A DNA stretch of 33,075 nt from Alphaproteobacteria bacterium (GCA_009694045.1 SHVY01000035.1:1-33075), one strand, 5' to 3'. Positions 6,735-16,835 are shown, counted from the stretch's first letter. The notes: generated by a model not told the origin, from the sequence alone. Program-made: numbers and translations.

Positions 6735-8957
6735 GTGGCGTCCATCACCGGTTACAGCGACAAGATCAGCGTTCAGCCCGGCGAGACGATCGACTTCAAG
6801 GTCAGCGCCGCGGGGATGAAGCGCTATCGGGCCGAGATCGTGCGGGTGATTTCGGGCGACGATTCGCCGAAGGGTCCAGGCTATCGCGTCGAGCCGCTGA
6901 AGACCCCGGTGACCGGTACCTATCCGGCGAAGACCCAGCCGATCCACGCCGGGTCCTACGCGATCGTTCCGCCGTCCGCGGCGCTGGATGCGATCGCGAG
7001 TTTCACCCTGCAGGCGATGGTCATGCCGACCCTGCCGGCGAAGCCGTGGCAGTCCATCATGGGGCGCTGGGTCGAGCCCTCCGAGGCCGGGTTCTTCATC
7101 TATATCGATGACAAAGCCCAGCTCTGCGTCGGCATCGGCGACGGCCGGGGCGGCACCTGTTTCTTGCGCAGCGGCAAGCCGATGCTGGCGGGCGAATGGT
7201 ACCTGACGGCCGCGACGTTCGACGCTGCCACGGGCCGCCTTGAACTGCGGCAGGTGCCGCAGGCGGCGCATCTCGACGAGGCGGTGGTCTCCGCCGTCAC
7301 CAAGGTGCGGCCCCGGGCGCCGGCCCATCTGCCGTTCCTGATCGCCGCTTGGAGCGAAGACGGGCGGGCCGACGGCAATCCGGTCGGCGCCCACTTCAAC
7401 GGCCGGATCGACGATCCCGTCCTCTGCCGCCGGGCGCTCTCCTGGGGGGAGATCGCCGCCGTCCGCCACGGACCCTTGCCGCCCAAGGTCGCGCCCGACG
7501 TGGTCGCGGCCTGGGACTTCGCCCAGGACATCGCGTCGGACCGGATCCGCGACGCCTCGCCCAACCGGCTGGACGGGCGCCTGGTCAACCTGCCCACCCG
7601 GGCCGTGCGCGATTCGCTCTGGACCGGCGAGGAGATGAACTGGCGGCACGCGCCGGGTCAGTACGGCGCGATCCACTTCCACGACAGCGACCTGTACGAC
7701 TGCGGCTGGCGGACCGACTTCAGCCTGACGGTACCGGCGGGGACCCGCAGCGGGTTCTACGCGGCGCGGCTCAGTGCCGGCGAGGTCGAGGAGCACATTC
7801 CGTTCTTCGTCCGCCCCAAACGGGGCACGACGACCGCCAAGCTCTGCTTCCTGGTGCCGACGGCGAGCTACATGGCGTACGCCAACGGCTCGCGGACGGA
7901 CGGCCACCTCGCCGAACTGATCGGCGGGCAATTCACCGTGTTGAGCCGGGCCGACGTGTTCCTCAACGACCACCCCGAGTACGGCCACTCCTGCTACGAC
8001 AACCATAGCGACGGCTCGGGGGTCAGCATCTCGTCGCGGCTGCGGCCGATCCTCAACATGCGGCCACGCGGGCCCCTGTGGGAATACAACGCCGACACCC
8101 ACGTCACCGCCTGGCTGGAGGCTAGGGGGATTCCCTTCGACGTGGTGACCGACGAGGATCTGCACGCCGAGGGGGTCGGCCTGCTGGCGGCCTACCCTTG
8201 CGTCATGACCGGCACGCACCCGGAGTACTATTCGAAGGCGATGCTGGATGCGCTGGAGGCGTACACGGGCCGGGGCGGGCGGCTGATCTACCTGGGCGCC
8301 AACGGGTTCTATTGGCGCATCGCCTACCATCCGGAACTGCCGGGGGTGCTGGAGATGCGCCGCGCCGAGGACGGCAGCCGCGCCTGGGCGGCCCATCCGG
8401 GCGAGTACTACATGAGCTTCACCGGCGAATACGGTGGCATGTGGCGCCGCAGCGGCAGGCCGCCGCAGGCCCTGGTCGGCACCGGGTTCATCGGCCAGGG
8501 CTTCGACCTCTCATCCTACTACGTGCGCACCGCGGCGAGCCACGACCCCCGCGCCGCCTTCATCTTCAAGGGCATCGGCAAATCCGAGAAGATCGGCGAC
8601 TTCGGGATTCTCGGCGGCGGCGCCGCGGGCTGGGAGCTCGACTGGTACGACGTGACCAACGGCTCACCGCCGCACGCGCTGATCGTCGCCCGATCCGTGG
8701 ACCACAGCGCCAACTACCAACTGGTCAACGAGGAGGTGCTGTTCAACTACCCGTTCCTCGGCGGCGACGACAACCCGAACGTCCACGCCGACATGGTGTT
8801 CTTCGAGACCGCCGGCGGCGGCGCCGTATTCTCGACCTCGTCGATCGCCTGGGCGGCGGCCCTGCCGCACAACGACTTCGACAACAACGTGGGCCGCATC
8901 ACGGAGAACGTGATCCGCCGGTTCACCAACCCGAAACCCTTCAAGCCGCCGGGCTGA
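6735..8957 (+). CDS. N,N-dimethylformamidase-type large subunit, copy 1
   Basis: 740 residues from a GTG start with GAGAGG just upstream. It resembles the large (beta) subunit of N,N-dimethylformamidase, which hydrolyses DMF to dimethylamine and formate with a mononuclear iron. Domains: an N-terminal beta segment (1-85), a LamG/concanavalin-like jelly roll (about 88-245, ending FNGRIDDPVL), a short linker domain, and a large C-terminal domain with a glutamine-amidotransferase-like fold (about 370-740). The published iron site uses two tyrosines and one glutamate; the matching residues here are probably Y382 (or Y379) in SYMAY, Y421 in SCYD and E497 in THPEYYS, with H495 next to it. All are present, so the protein is probably catalytic. 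It is followed after 5 bases by a paralogue. The true substrate may be another small amide or formamide. No signal peptide is seen. Confidence 0.85.
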   Translation: MASITGYSDKISVQPGETIDFKVSAAGMKRYRAEIVRVISGDDSPKGPGYRVEPLKTPVTGTYPAKTQPIHAGSYAIVPPSAALDAIASFTLQAMVMPTLPAKPWQSIMGRWVEPSEAGFFIYIDDKAQLCVGIGDGRGGTCFLRSGKPMLAGEWYLTAATFDAATGRLELRQVPQAAHLDEAVVSAVTKVRPRAPAHLPFLIAAWSEDGRADGNPVGAHFNGRIDDPVLCRRALSWGEIAAVRHGPLPPKVAPDVVAAWDFAQDIASDRIRDASPNRLDGRLVNLPTRAVRDSLWTGEEMNWRHAPGQYGAIHFHDSDLYDCGWRTDFSLTVPAGTRSGFYAARLSAGEVEEHIPFFVRPKRGTTTAKLCFLVPTASYMAYANGSRTDGHLAELIGGQFTVLSRADVFLNDHPEYGHSCYDNHSDGSGVSISSRLRPILNMRPRGPLWEYNADTHVTAWLEARGIPFDVVTDEDLHAEGVGLLAAYPCVMTGTHPEYYSKAMLDALEAYTGRGGRLIYLGANGFYWRIAYHPELPGVLEMRRAEDGSRAWAAHPGEYYMSFTGEYGGMWRRSGRPPQALVGTGFIGQGFDLSSYYVRTAASHDPRAAFIFKGIGKSEKIGDFGILGGGAAGWELDWYDVTNGSPPHALIVARSVDHSANYQLVNEEVLFNYPFLGGDDNPNVHADMVFFETAGGGAVFSTSSIAWAAALPHNDFDNNVGRITENVIRRFTNPKPFKPPG

Positions 8958-8962
8958 ACCCC

Positions 8963-11191
8963 ATGATCCGTCAACCCATCGTTGGATACGCCGATCGGCT
9001 GAGCGTCCGGCCGGGCGAACCGATCGCCTTCAAGGTGAGTTGCGACGAGGGCGTCGGCCGCTATCGCGCCGAAATCGTGCGCGTGGTCTGCGGCGATGAC
9101 CAGCCGGAGGGGCCGGGCTTCAAGGAGCGCGCCGTGGCGACCGCCGTGGACGGGGAGTACCCGGCGCGGGCGCAAGCGATCGCCACGGGCTCCTACGTCC
9201 TTGCCCCGGCCGGGCCCGCGGTGCGGCGGCTCGCGAGCTTCACCATCGCCGCCATGATCTGGCCGACGACGCCGGCCAAGGGGTGGCAGGGGCTGCTCGG
9301 CTGGTGGTCCGAGCCCACGGAGGTCGGATTCGGCCTGTTCATCGACGGCCGGGGCGAGACGCTGCTGGCGATCGGCGACGGCCGGGGCGGGGTGCAGCTC
9401 GTAAGGTCGGGCAAGAAGCTCGGCGATCGGGCCTGGTACCTGGTCGCGGGAAGCTTCGACGCCGCGACCGGCGAGGCGGTGCTGATCCAGGAGCCGCTGC
9501 TGCGCCATGCGACCGTCGACGACGCGGCCCTGGTCCGTGCCACGTCGTCGGTGCGGGCGTTCGGCGCGCCGAACGCCCCCGTGTCGATCGGCCCCATCCT
9601 CACCGAGACCGCCTCGGGGGTCACGGCCGGCGGCATCTTCAACGGCCGGATCGACAGCCCCCGGATCGCGTCCCGGGCGCTGGACCGGGCCGGGATCGAG
9701 CGCCTGGTGCGCGAACCCCTGACCCTGACCGACGCGCTGGTAGCGGCCTGGGACTTCGGCGGCGACATGGGGTCGTCGCGCACCGTGGACCTGTCGCCCA
9801 ACGCCCTGCACGGCACGCTCGTCAACCTGCCGACGCGGGCCGTCCGGGGCTATCGCTGGACGGGCGTGGAGATGAACTGGACCCACGCGCCGGACCACTA
9901 TTCGGCGATCCATTTCCACGACGACGACCTGTACGACGCCGGCTGGGAGACGGATTTCACGCTGCGGGTACCGGCCGATCTGCCGTCCGGCTCCTACGCC
10001 GCGAAGCTCACGGCGGGGGACGCCGAGGACTATGTCCCGTTCTTCGTGCCGCCGCCGAAGGGCACGGCCACCGCGCCGCTCGCCCTGCTGATTCCGACGG
10101 CGAGCTATCTCGCCTACGCCAACTTCCGCGAGAGCCTGGACTACCCGGCGGCCGAGCTCGGCTTCAACATGGTGGCGACCCTCGGCGCCCGCGATCTCTA
10201 CATCAACGATCACCCCGAGCTCGGCCTGTCCATGTACGACCACCACGCCGACGGCTCGGGGGTCGCGTATTCGTCGGGGCTGCGGCCGATCCTCAACCTG
10301 CGGCCGCGCCATACCCTGTGGCAGTACAACGCCGACACCCACCTGACCGACTGGCTGGAGGCGAAGGGCCACGCCTTCGACGTGATCACCGACGGAGACC
10401 TGCACGCCGAGGGCCTCGGCCTGCTGGAGCGCTACGCCTGCGTCATGACGGGCACGCACCCGGAGTACTATTCGACGCCGATGTGGGACGCGGTCCACGC
10501 CTACATCAACCGCGGCGGGCGGCTGATCTACACCGGCGCCAACGGCTTCTACTGGCGCATCGCGTACAGCCAGGACCGGCCGGGGGCGATCGAGATGCGC
10601 CGGGCCGAGGGCGGCTCGCGCTCCTGGTTCGCCGAGCCCGGCGAGTACCACATGAGCTTCACCGGCGAGCTGGGCGGCCTGTGGCAACGCCAGGGCCGGG
10701 CGCCGCAGTCGCTCGTCGGCACCGGCTTCGCGGCGCAAGGGTTCGACCTGGCGTCCTACTATCGGCGCAAGCCCGACAGCCGGAATCCGCGCGCCGCCTG
10801 GATCTTCGAAGGAGTCGACGAGGAGATCATCGGCGATTTTGGCCTGGTGGGAGGCGGCGCCGCCGGGTGGGAGATAGACCGGGTCGAGCGCCGCCACGGC
10901 ACGCCGCCGCACGCCCTGGTCCTCGCCTCGTCCGAGGGCCACACCGACACGTATCTGATCGTCACCGAGGAGATCGGCCACAACTACCCGACGACGCTGG
11001 GGCGCGATCACCCGGACGTGCGGGCGGACATGGTGTTCTTCGAAATGCCCGGCGGCGGGGCGGTGTTCTCGACCTCGTCGATCTGCTGGGGCGGCAGCCT
11101 GGCGCACAACCGCTACGACAACAACGTGAGCCGCATCACCGACAACGTCATCCGCCGGTTCGTCGATCCCAAGCCGTTCCCGGGAGTCTGA
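8963..11191 (+). CDS. N,N-dimethylformamidase-type large subunit, copy 2
   Basis: 742 residues starting MIRQPIVGYADRLSVRPGEP. It is colinear over its whole length with the preceding gene, and blocks such as YNADTH, DLHAEG, VMTGTHPEYYS and ANGFYWRIAY are identical. The same domain order applies: N-terminal beta segment, LamG-like domain, GATase-like C-terminal domain. The predicted iron ligands are Y385 (or Y382) in SYLAY, Y425 in SMYD and E501 in HPE, so neither copy has lost its site. The gap from copy 1 is 5 bases with no clear ribosome site, implying translational coupling. The two may form a mixed oligomer or cover different amides. An open frame extends far upstream inside copy 1, but its product there has no family character, so the ATG at 8963 is chosen. 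Confidence 0.85.
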   Translation: MIRQPIVGYADRLSVRPGEPIAFKVSCDEGVGRYRAEIVRVVCGDDQPEGPGFKERAVATAVDGEYPARAQAIATGSYVLAPAGPAVRRLASFTIAAMIWPTTPAKGWQGLLGWWSEPTEVGFGLFIDGRGETLLAIGDGRGGVQLVRSGKKLGDRAWYLVAGSFDAATGEAVLIQEPLLRHATVDDAALVRATSSVRAFGAPNAPVSIGPILTETASGVTAGGIFNGRIDSPRIASRALDRAGIERLVREPLTLTDALVAAWDFGGDMGSSRTVDLSPNALHGTLVNLPTRAVRGYRWTGVEMNWTHAPDHYSAIHFHDDDLYDAGWETDFTLRVPADLPSGSYAAKLTAGDAEDYVPFFVPPPKGTATAPLALLIPTASYLAYANFRESLDYPAAELGFNMVATLGARDLYINDHPELGLSMYDHHADGSGVAYSSGLRPILNLRPRHTLWQYNADTHLTDWLEAKGHAFDVITDGDLHAEGLGLLERYACVMTGTHPEYYSTPMWDAVHAYINRGGRLIYTGANGFYWRIAYSQDRPGAIEMRRAEGGSRSWFAEPGEYHMSFTGELGGLWQRQGRAPQSLVGTGFAAQGFDLASYYRRKPDSRNPRAAWIFEGVDEEIIGDFGLVGGGAAGWEIDRVERRHGTPPHALVLASSEGHTDTYLIVTEEIGHNYPTTLGRDHPDVRADMVFFEMPGGGAVFSTSSICWGGSLAHNRYDNNVSRITDNVIRRFVDPKPFPGV

Positions 11192-11193
11192 TC

Positions 11194-12186
11194 ATGCTGC
11201 GTACGGCGCTGTGCGAACGGCTGGGGATCGACCTTCCGATCGTTCAGGCACCCATGGGCGGCGCCGTTGGTCCCGACATCGCCGTGGCGGCCGCGGAGGC
11301 CGGGGGGCTCGGCATGCTGGCCCTGGCCTGGAGCAGCCCGGATGCGGTGCGGGCCGCGATCCGCGCGACGAAACGCCGCACGGAGCGACCCTTCGGCGTC
11401 AACCTGGTGCTCGATGCGCCGCAGGACGAGCGGCTCGCCATCGTGCTCGACGAAGGGGTGCGGATCGTCTCGCTGTTCTGGGGCGATCCCTCGCCGTACA
11501 TCGCGCGGATTCACGATCGCGGCGGGCTGGTGATGCACACGGTCGCGAGCGCGGCCGAGGCGAAGCGCTCGGTCGCCGCCGGAGCCGACGTGATCGTGGC
11601 GCAAGGCTGGGAGGCTGGGGGCCACGTCTGGGGCGAAGTCGCGACCCTTGCCCTGGTTCCCGCCGTGGTCGATGCGGTCGCGCCCGTGCCGGTGATCGCG
11701 GCCGGCGGCATCGCCGATGGGCGCGGGCTGGCCGCGGTCCTCGCCCTGGGTGCGAGCGCGGCGTGGATCGGCACAAGGTTTCTGGCGACCGTCGAGGCCG
11801 AATCACACCCGCGCTACCGCGAGCTCCTGCTGGCCGCGGCGGAAACCGCGACCGTCCACACCGAGCTGTTCGACATCGGCTGGCCGGATGCGCCGCACCG
11901 GGTGCTGCGCAACGCGACCTACGACGCCTGGGTCGCCGCCGGGCGGCCTTCGGCGGGCGGGCGTCCTGGCGAAGGCGAGGCGATCGGCCGTTACCCCGAT
12001 GGCCGGCCGATCCTGCGCTATGACGTGGAGTCGCCCAAGGCGAACACCAGGGGCGACCTCGACGCCATGTGCCTCTACGCCGGACAGGGCGTCGGGCTGG
12101 TGCGCGACGTTCGCCCCGCCGGCGACGTGGTCCGTTCGATCGCCGCCGAGGCGGCCGCCGTCCTCGCGCGTCTGGGCCGCGGCTGA
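11194..12186 (+). CDS. Nitronate monooxygenase-like FMN protein (NMO / 2-nitropropane dioxygenase family)
   Basis: 330 residues, a TIM-barrel FMN enzyme. Motifs: PIVQAPMGG at the N-terminus, QGWEAGGHVWG with the catalytic-type His at H144, and the phosphate-binding AAGGIADGRG followed by GASAAWIGTRFL. NMOs oxidise alkyl nitronates to carbonyl compounds using O2; many family members have other or unknown roles, and some act as enoyl reductases. The start is two bases after the stop of the second amidase subunit, so it shares that operon. The link suggests it processes a product or companion substrate of the amidase, but this is inference. It is complete for the family. Confidence 0.85.
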   Translation: MLRTALCERLGIDLPIVQAPMGGAVGPDIAVAAAEAGGLGMLALAWSSPDAVRAAIRATKRRTERPFGVNLVLDAPQDERLAIVLDEGVRIVSLFWGDPSPYIARIHDRGGLVMHTVASAAEAKRSVAAGADVIVAQGWEAGGHVWGEVATLALVPAVVDAVAPVPVIAAGGIADGRGLAAVLALGASAAWIGTRFLATVEAESHPRYRELLLAAAETATVHTELFDIGWPDAPHRVLRNATYDAWVAAGRPSAGGRPGEGEAIGRYPDGRPILRYDVESPKANTRGDLDAMCLYAGQGVGLVRDVRPAGDVVRSIAAEAAAVLARLGRG

Positions 12187-12929
12187 TGATCTCGTTTCCT
12201 GCGGTTCCCCGGGTCATCGGCCATCGGGGCTCGGCCCGGCTGGCGCCGGAGAACACGCTGGCGTCGATCCGCCGGGCCCACGCGGACGGGGCGCGCTGGG
12301 TCGAGTTCGACGTGAAGCTGACGGCCGACCTCGTGCCGATCCTGATGCACGACGACACCCTGGACCGGACGACCAATGGTACCGGCCTGGTCGCCGACCT
12401 GTCGCTGGCGCGGATCGCCGAGTTGGACGCCGGCTCGTGGTGGGGTCCGGCCTACGCGGGCGAGCGGGTGCCGACCTTCGCCGCCGCGCTGCACCTGCTG
12501 AGCCGGCTGGGCCTCGGCGCCAACGTCGAGATCAAGGCGTGCCCGGGATTCGAGGTGGAGACGGGGAGGGTGGTGGCGACGGCGTTGGCCAATGGCTGGC
12601 AGGCGCACCTGCCGCCGCCGCTGCTGTCGAGCTTCAGCCCCGAGGCGCTGGAGGCCGCGGCCGAGGCGGCGCCTCTGATCCGGCGGGGCATGCTGGTGCA
12701 CGACCGCCGGGCCGAGTGGCGCGAACTCGCGGCCCGCGTCGGCGCGATCTCGGTCCATATCTTCCACGGCTTCGTCACGCCGGAGCTGGCCGAGGCAACG
12801 GCCAAGGCGGGCTATCCCTTGCTGGCCTATACGGTCAACGACGCGGCCACGGCACGGCGGATGTACGGCCTTGGGGCCTGTGCCCTGTTCAGCGACGTGC
12901 CGGGCTATCTGCTCACGGCCCTCGGCTGA
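12186..12929 (+). CDS. ugpQ: Glycerophosphodiester phosphodiesterase family protein
   Basis: 247 residues. The N-terminal GDPD signature is clear: H13-R14-G15, PENT at 21-24, then E40-F-D42 and H55-D-D, which bind the metal and phosphate. EIKACPG and LLAYTVND are also family-like. The enzyme cleaves glycerophosphodiesters to glycerol-3-phosphate and an alcohol. There is no signal peptide, so a cytosolic UgpQ-like role is likely. The ATG overlaps the NMO stop by one base (TGATG), making it the last gene of the amidase operon. Its 3' end overlaps the convergent glycerol kinase gene by 17 bases; both enzymes yield glycerol-3-phosphate. The exact alcohol moiety removed is unknown. Confidence 0.9.
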   Translation: MISFPAVPRVIGHRGSARLAPENTLASIRRAHADGARWVEFDVKLTADLVPILMHDDTLDRTTNGTGLVADLSLARIAELDAGSWWGPAYAGERVPTFAAALHLLSRLGLGANVEIKACPGFEVETGRVVATALANGWQAHLPPPLLSSFSPEALEAAAEAAPLIRRGMLVHDRRAEWRELAARVGAISVHIFHGFVTPELAEATAKAGYPLLAYTVNDAATARRMYGLGACALFSDVPGYLLTALG

Positions 12930-14397
12930 GGGTGCGCGCCACCGCGTCGCGCCAGCGCGCGTAGCGCCGGCCGCGTTCGGCCTCGGCCATGCGCGGCTCG
13001 AAACGCTCCTCGGCGCGCCAGTCGCGCGCCAGATCGCCCAACCCCGCCACCAGGCCGGTGCCGATGCCGGCGAGCACGGCGGCGCCGAACCCGGTCGTCT
13101 CCGCCAGGCGGGGCCGGTCGATGGGAATGCCGGTGATGTCGGCCAGGAATTGCAGCATCCAGCGGTTCGCGGTCATGCCGCCATCCACCCGCATGGCGGT
13201 GACGGGGCCGCCGCCGTCGGCGGCCATGGCGTCCACCAGGTCGCGGGTCTGGAAGCACACCGCCTCCAGCGCGGCCCGCGCGATTTCGGCGGGGCCGGTG
13301 TCGCGGGTCAGGCCGTAGATCGCGCCCCGGGCGTCCGCATCCCAAAAGGGGGCGCCGAGGCCGACGAAGGCCGGAACCATGGTGACGCCCGGTCGGCCGG
13401 TGGCGGCCAACGTTTCGGTCTCGCCGGCGCTGGCGATGATCCCGAGCCCGTCGCGCAGCCACTGCACGGCCGCCCCGGCGATGAAGATGCTGCCCTCCAG
13501 GGCAAACGCCGGGCGCCCGTCGAGGCGGTAGGCGAGGGTCGTCAACAGCTTGTGGGGCGATTCCCGGATCGTCGCTCCGGTGTTCATCAGCACGAAGCAG
13601 CCGGTGCCGTAGGTGCTCTTGACCATGCCGGGTGCCACGCAGGCCTGGCCGATCGCCGCCGCCTGCTGGTCGCCGGCCACCCCGGCGATCGCCAGGGGCG
13701 CGCCAAGCGCGGCGGTCGACCCGAACGCGCCCGCGCAATCGAGCACTTCGGGCAGCAGGGCGCGGGGGACGCGGAACAGCCGCAGCAGGTCATCGTCCCA
13801 GTCCTGGCGGACGAGATCGAACAGCAGGGTGCGGGACGCGTTGGTCGCGTCGGTCACGTGCCGGGTTCCGCCGGTCAGGCGCCAGATCAGGAAGCTGTCG
13901 ACCGTGCCGAACGCGAGCTCGCCGCGCTCGGCCCGGTCCCGCGCGCCCGCCACATTGTCGAGGATCCAGGCGATCTTGGTCGCCGAGAAGTAGGGGTCGA
14001 GGACGAGGCCGGTCTTGGCGCGGACGAACGCTTCGGCACTGGCGCCACGAAGGGAGGCGCAGGTCGCGGCGGTGCGCCGGTCCTGCCAGACGATCGCCGG
14101 ATGGATGGGCCGGCCGGTCGTGCGCTCCCAGACGATCGTCGTCTCGCGCTGGTTGGTGAGCCCGATCCCGGCGACCTCCCGGGGACCCGCGCCCGCGAGG
14201 ACGAGGGCGCCGCGCGCGACGCTCAACGTGGATCGCCAGATCTCCTCGGGATCGTGCTCGACCCAGCCGTCCGCCGGGTAGCTCTGCGCGAGCTCGACCT
14301 GCGCCTGGCCGCGCACGCGCCCGTCGCGTTCGAACAGCATCGCCCGCGTGCTGGTGGTGCCCTGGTCGATCGCCAGGATGAGGGATGCGGACGCCAT
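12913..14397 (-). CDS. glpK: Glycerol kinase
   Basis: 494 residues, the usual GlpK length. It starts at ATG 14397 ([21 protein letters not shown]), with the ASKHA phosphate-1 motif DQGTTS at 11-16. NQRETT (82-87) and WQDRR (104-108) contact glycerol, DPYFSATK fits the FGGY signature, and GVAGDQQ at 239-245 carries the catalytic Asp243. FGLGAPFWD-type and [10 protein letters not shown] segments complete the kinase. It phosphorylates glycerol to glycerol-3-phosphate. It is transcribed on its own, divergent from the sulfatase operon across 86 bases, and convergent with the GDPD gene (17-base overlap). No GlpF, GlpD or GlpR is visible in the window. Confidence 0.95.
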   Translation of the reverse strand: MASASLILAIDQGTTSTRAMLFERDGRVRGQAQVELAQSYPADGWVEHDPEEIWRSTLSVARGALVLAGAGPREVAGIGLTNQRETTIVWERTTGRPIHPAIVWQDRRTAATCASLRGASAEAFVRAKTGLVLDPYFSATKIAWILDNVAGARDRAERGELAFGTVDSFLIWRLTGGTRHVTDATNASRTLLFDLVRQDWDDDLLRLFRVPRALLPEVLDCAGAFGSTAALGAPLAIAGVAGDQQAAAIGQACVAPGMVKSTYGTGCFVLMNTGATIRESPHKLLTTLAYRLDGRPAFALEGSIFIAGAAVQWLRDGLGIIASAGETETLAATGRPGVTMVPAFVGLGAPFWDADARGAIYGLTRDTGPAEIARAALEAVCFQTRDLVDAMAADGGGPVTAMRVDGGMTANRWMLQFLADITGIPIDRPRLAETTGFGAAVLAGIGTGLVAGLGDLARDWRAEERFEPRMAEAERGRRYARWRDAVARTLSRGP

Positions 14398-14483
14398 GGG
14401 CGGACTGTAGCGGATGACCCCCGCGCCAGGCCACGAGATCGCCGTTGCGCGAGGGGGTGCCGGCAACCGAAGATGCGCGCCCC

Positions 14484-16043
14484 ATGGCCCTTGACCGCAT
14501 CCGCAACGTCCTTCTGATCGCCGCCGACCAGTGGCGGGCCGAGTGCTTCTCGGCCCTCGGCCACCCGTGCGTGCGGACGCCGAACCTGGATGCCCTGGCG
14601 GCGGAGGGCGTCTTGTTCCGCAACCACTTCACCCAGGCGAGCCCGTGCGGGCCGGCGCGGGCCTCGCTGCTCGCGGGGATGTACCTGCAGAACCACCGCA
14701 TGGTGCGCAACGGGACCCCGCTGGACGCACGCTTCACCAACGTCGCCAAGGAGGTGCGGGCGGCCGGGTTCGACCCGATCCTGATCGGCTACACCGACAC
14801 GGCACCGGACCCGCGGGGCCATGCGGCGAACGACCCGGAGCTCATCACCTACGAGCGGCCGATGGCGGGGTTCACGCCGCATCTGGTGATGGGCCCGGAC
14901 TTCCTGCCGTGGCGATCGCACCTGGCCGCCAAGGGCTATGACGTCCCGCCCGAGCCCTATGGCATCTACCAGCCGCAACCGGGATACGCCGGCGCGGCGG
15001 AGCGGGGCTTCACCTTCGCCCCGCCGCGCTACACGGCCGAAGACAGCGACACCGCGTTCCAGACCGATGCCCTGCTGCACTACCTCCGGGTGCGCGGATC
15101 GGCGCCGTGGTTCATCCACACCGCGTACTTGCGGCCGCATTGGCCGTTCGTGGCGCCCGAGCCCTACAACCGGATGTACGACCCCGAGCAGGTGCCGGCA
15201 CCGCTGCGCGCGGCGACGACCGAGATCGAAGCGGCCCAGCATCCGCTGCTCGCCTACCTGATCGCCCAGCACAACTCCCGCGAAGGCCGATACTACATCA
15301 AGGACTATCCGAAGGGCGCGGCCAAGAGCGACCGGCACCACCGCCAGCTCATCGCCACGTACTTTGGCCTGATGAGCGAGCTCGACCATCACATCGGACG
15401 GATCGTCGCGGCTCTGAAGGTCCAGGGGATCTACGACGAGACCCTCCTCATCTTCACCTGTGACCACGGCGAGAACCTCGGCGACCATTGGCTGTGCGGC
15501 AAGGAGGGTTACTTCGACGCGGCGTTCCGCATCCCCATGATCGTGCGCGATCCGCGCGCCGGCGCCGACCCGACCCGTGGCACCATCGTCGGGGCCTTCA
15601 CCGAGACGATCGACACCATGCCGACGATCCTCGACGTGCTTGGGCTTCCCATTCCCCGGCAATGCGACGGGCGGTCGCTGGCGCCGTTCCTCCGGGGCGA
15701 GACCCCCACCGACTGGCGCGGCGAGGTCCATTGGGAGTTCGACTTCCGCAGCGTGCGGGACCCGGCTGTCGAGCGGGCGATCGGGACCACCATGGATGCG
15801 AGCTGCCTGGGCGTGATCCGCGACGCGCGCCGCAAGTACGTGCACTTCCCGACCTTGCCGCCCCTGTTCTTCGACCTGGAGCAAGACCCCGGCGAGTTCC
15901 GCGATCTGGCGGCCGATCGGTCGCGGGCGGGGGAGATTCTCGATTACGCCCAGCGCATGATCTCGTGGCGCATGCTGAACGACGAACGCACCCTGACCGG
16001 TATGCACCTGGGCGAGGGCGGGATCCACACGCGCGAACGATAG
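14484..16043 (+). CDS. Sulfatase-superfamily enzyme resembling phosphonate monoester hydrolase
   Basis: 519 residues of the alkaline phosphatase superfamily. The match, from memory, to Rhizobium/Burkholderia phosphonate monoester hydrolase runs end to end, including the C-terminal [12 protein letters not shown] segment. The nucleophile is Cys55 in CGPAR, a C-x-P-x-R motif that would be converted to formylglycine. Metal and substrate residues visible: D15-Q16, Y103 in GYTDT, H in RPHWPF, D327-H328 in CDHGE and K340 in LCGKEGYF. Such enzymes hydrolyse phosphonate monoesters, phosphodiesters and sulfate esters. Where the reference enzymes have Thr (GYTTT) this protein has Asp105, so specificity may differ. 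Start: ATG 14484 matches the family N-terminus but its ribosome site is weak; TTG 14445 or GTG 14457 in frame are alternatives. First gene of an operon with the SDR and DMT genes. Confidence 0.85.
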   Translation: MALDRIRNVLLIAADQWRAECFSALGHPCVRTPNLDALAAEGVLFRNHFTQASPCGPARASLLAGMYLQNHRMVRNGTPLDARFTNVAKEVRAAGFDPILIGYTDTAPDPRGHAANDPELITYERPMAGFTPHLVMGPDFLPWRSHLAAKGYDVPPEPYGIYQPQPGYAGAAERGFTFAPPRYTAEDSDTAFQTDALLHYLRVRGSAPWFIHTAYLRPHWPFVAPEPYNRMYDPEQVPAPLRAATTEIEAAQHPLLAYLIAQHNSREGRYYIKDYPKGAAKSDRHHRQLIATYFGLMSELDHHIGRIVAALKVQGIYDETLLIFTCDHGENLGDHWLCGKEGYFDAAFRIPMIVRDPRAGADPTRGTIVGAFTETIDTMPTILDVLGLPIPRQCDGRSLAPFLRGETPTDWRGEVHWEFDFRSVRDPAVERAIGTTMDASCLGVIRDARRKYVHFPTLPPLFFDLEQDPGEFRDLAADRSRAGEILDYAQRMISWRMLNDERTLTGMHLGEGGIHTRER

Positions 16044-16055
16044 AGAGGTTAGGTC

Positions 16056-16817
16056 ATGGTGAAGTACTTCCCCGACGGCGCTTACGCCGTCGCCGTGGTC
16101 GGCACGGCCAGCGGCATTGGCCGCGCGACCGCGCTGTTCCTGGCGAAGCAGGGGGTCTTGGTCGGCTGCCTGGACCGCGACACGGCGGGCAACGAGGCCA
16201 CCGCCAAGGCGATCCGCGACGGCGGCGGCAAGGCCGTCGCGGCGCACTGCGACGTGACCGAGGACGCGACGATCGTGCCCGCCCTGGACACGGTGGAAAG
16301 GGCGTTCGGGCGGTTGGACGGGCTGGTCAACTGCGCCGGGATCACTGGCCGGACCAACATCCAGGGCCACCAGGTCGACGTGGCCGACTTCGACCTGGTC
16401 TATCGCGTCAACCTGCGCGGGGCGATGCTGCTGTCGATCGCGGCGCTGCCCCGCATGCTGGCCCGCGACTACGGTCGCGTGCTGCACGTCGCCTCGATCG
16501 CCGGCAAGGAGGGTAACGCCGGCATGGCCGCCTATTCCGCGACCAAGGCCGGTCTCATCGGCTTGGTGAAGTCGCTCGGCAAGGACTACGCGACCACCGG
16601 CGTCACCATCAACGCGCTGGCCCCGGCCGTGGTCCGCACCCCGATGGTGGACGCGCTGCCCGAGGCGCAGGTGACCTACATGACCGACAAGATCCCCATG
16701 CGGCGCTGCGGCGAGCTTGACGAGGTCGCCCACATGATCGCCTGGATCGTCTCGCCGGCCTGCAGCTTCTCGACCGGATTCACCTTCGATCTGTCCGGCG
16801 GCCGGGCCACGTACTAG
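16056..16817 (+). CDS. Short-chain dehydrogenase/reductase (classical SDR)
   Basis: 253 residues with the full classical SDR set: cofactor loop G16-T-A-S-G-I-G22, acidic D40 at the end of the second strand (suggesting NAD rather than NADP), NCAG at 92-95, and catalytic S147, Y160 and K164 (AYSATKAG). The C-terminal LSGGRATY is typical of FabG-like members. It oxidises or reduces an alcohol/ketone in the cytosol. It begins 12 bases after the phosphonate monoester hydrolase-like gene with an AGAGG ribosome site, so it may act on the alcohol that enzyme releases; that is inference. Substrate unknown. Confidence 0.9.
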   Translation: MVKYFPDGAYAVAVVGTASGIGRATALFLAKQGVLVGCLDRDTAGNEATAKAIRDGGGKAVAAHCDVTEDATIVPALDTVERAFGRLDGLVNCAGITGRTNIQGHQVDVADFDLVYRVNLRGAMLLSIAALPRMLARDYGRVLHVASIAGKEGNAGMAAYSATKAGLIGLVKSLGKDYATTGVTINALAPAVVRTPMVDALPEAQVTYMTDKIPMRRCGELDEVAHMIAWIVSPACSFSTGFTFDLSGGRATY

Positions 16818-16835
16818 CGCGGGCGGAGGATGAGC

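Noticed and set aside
6543-8396. A 617-codon open frame on the minus strand
   Set aside because: Antisense to the first amidase large subunit and running into the inverted repeat; no family features.
8747-11107. A 786-codon open frame on the minus strand
   Set aside because: Antisense to the second amidase large subunit; low-complexity product with no recognisable domain.
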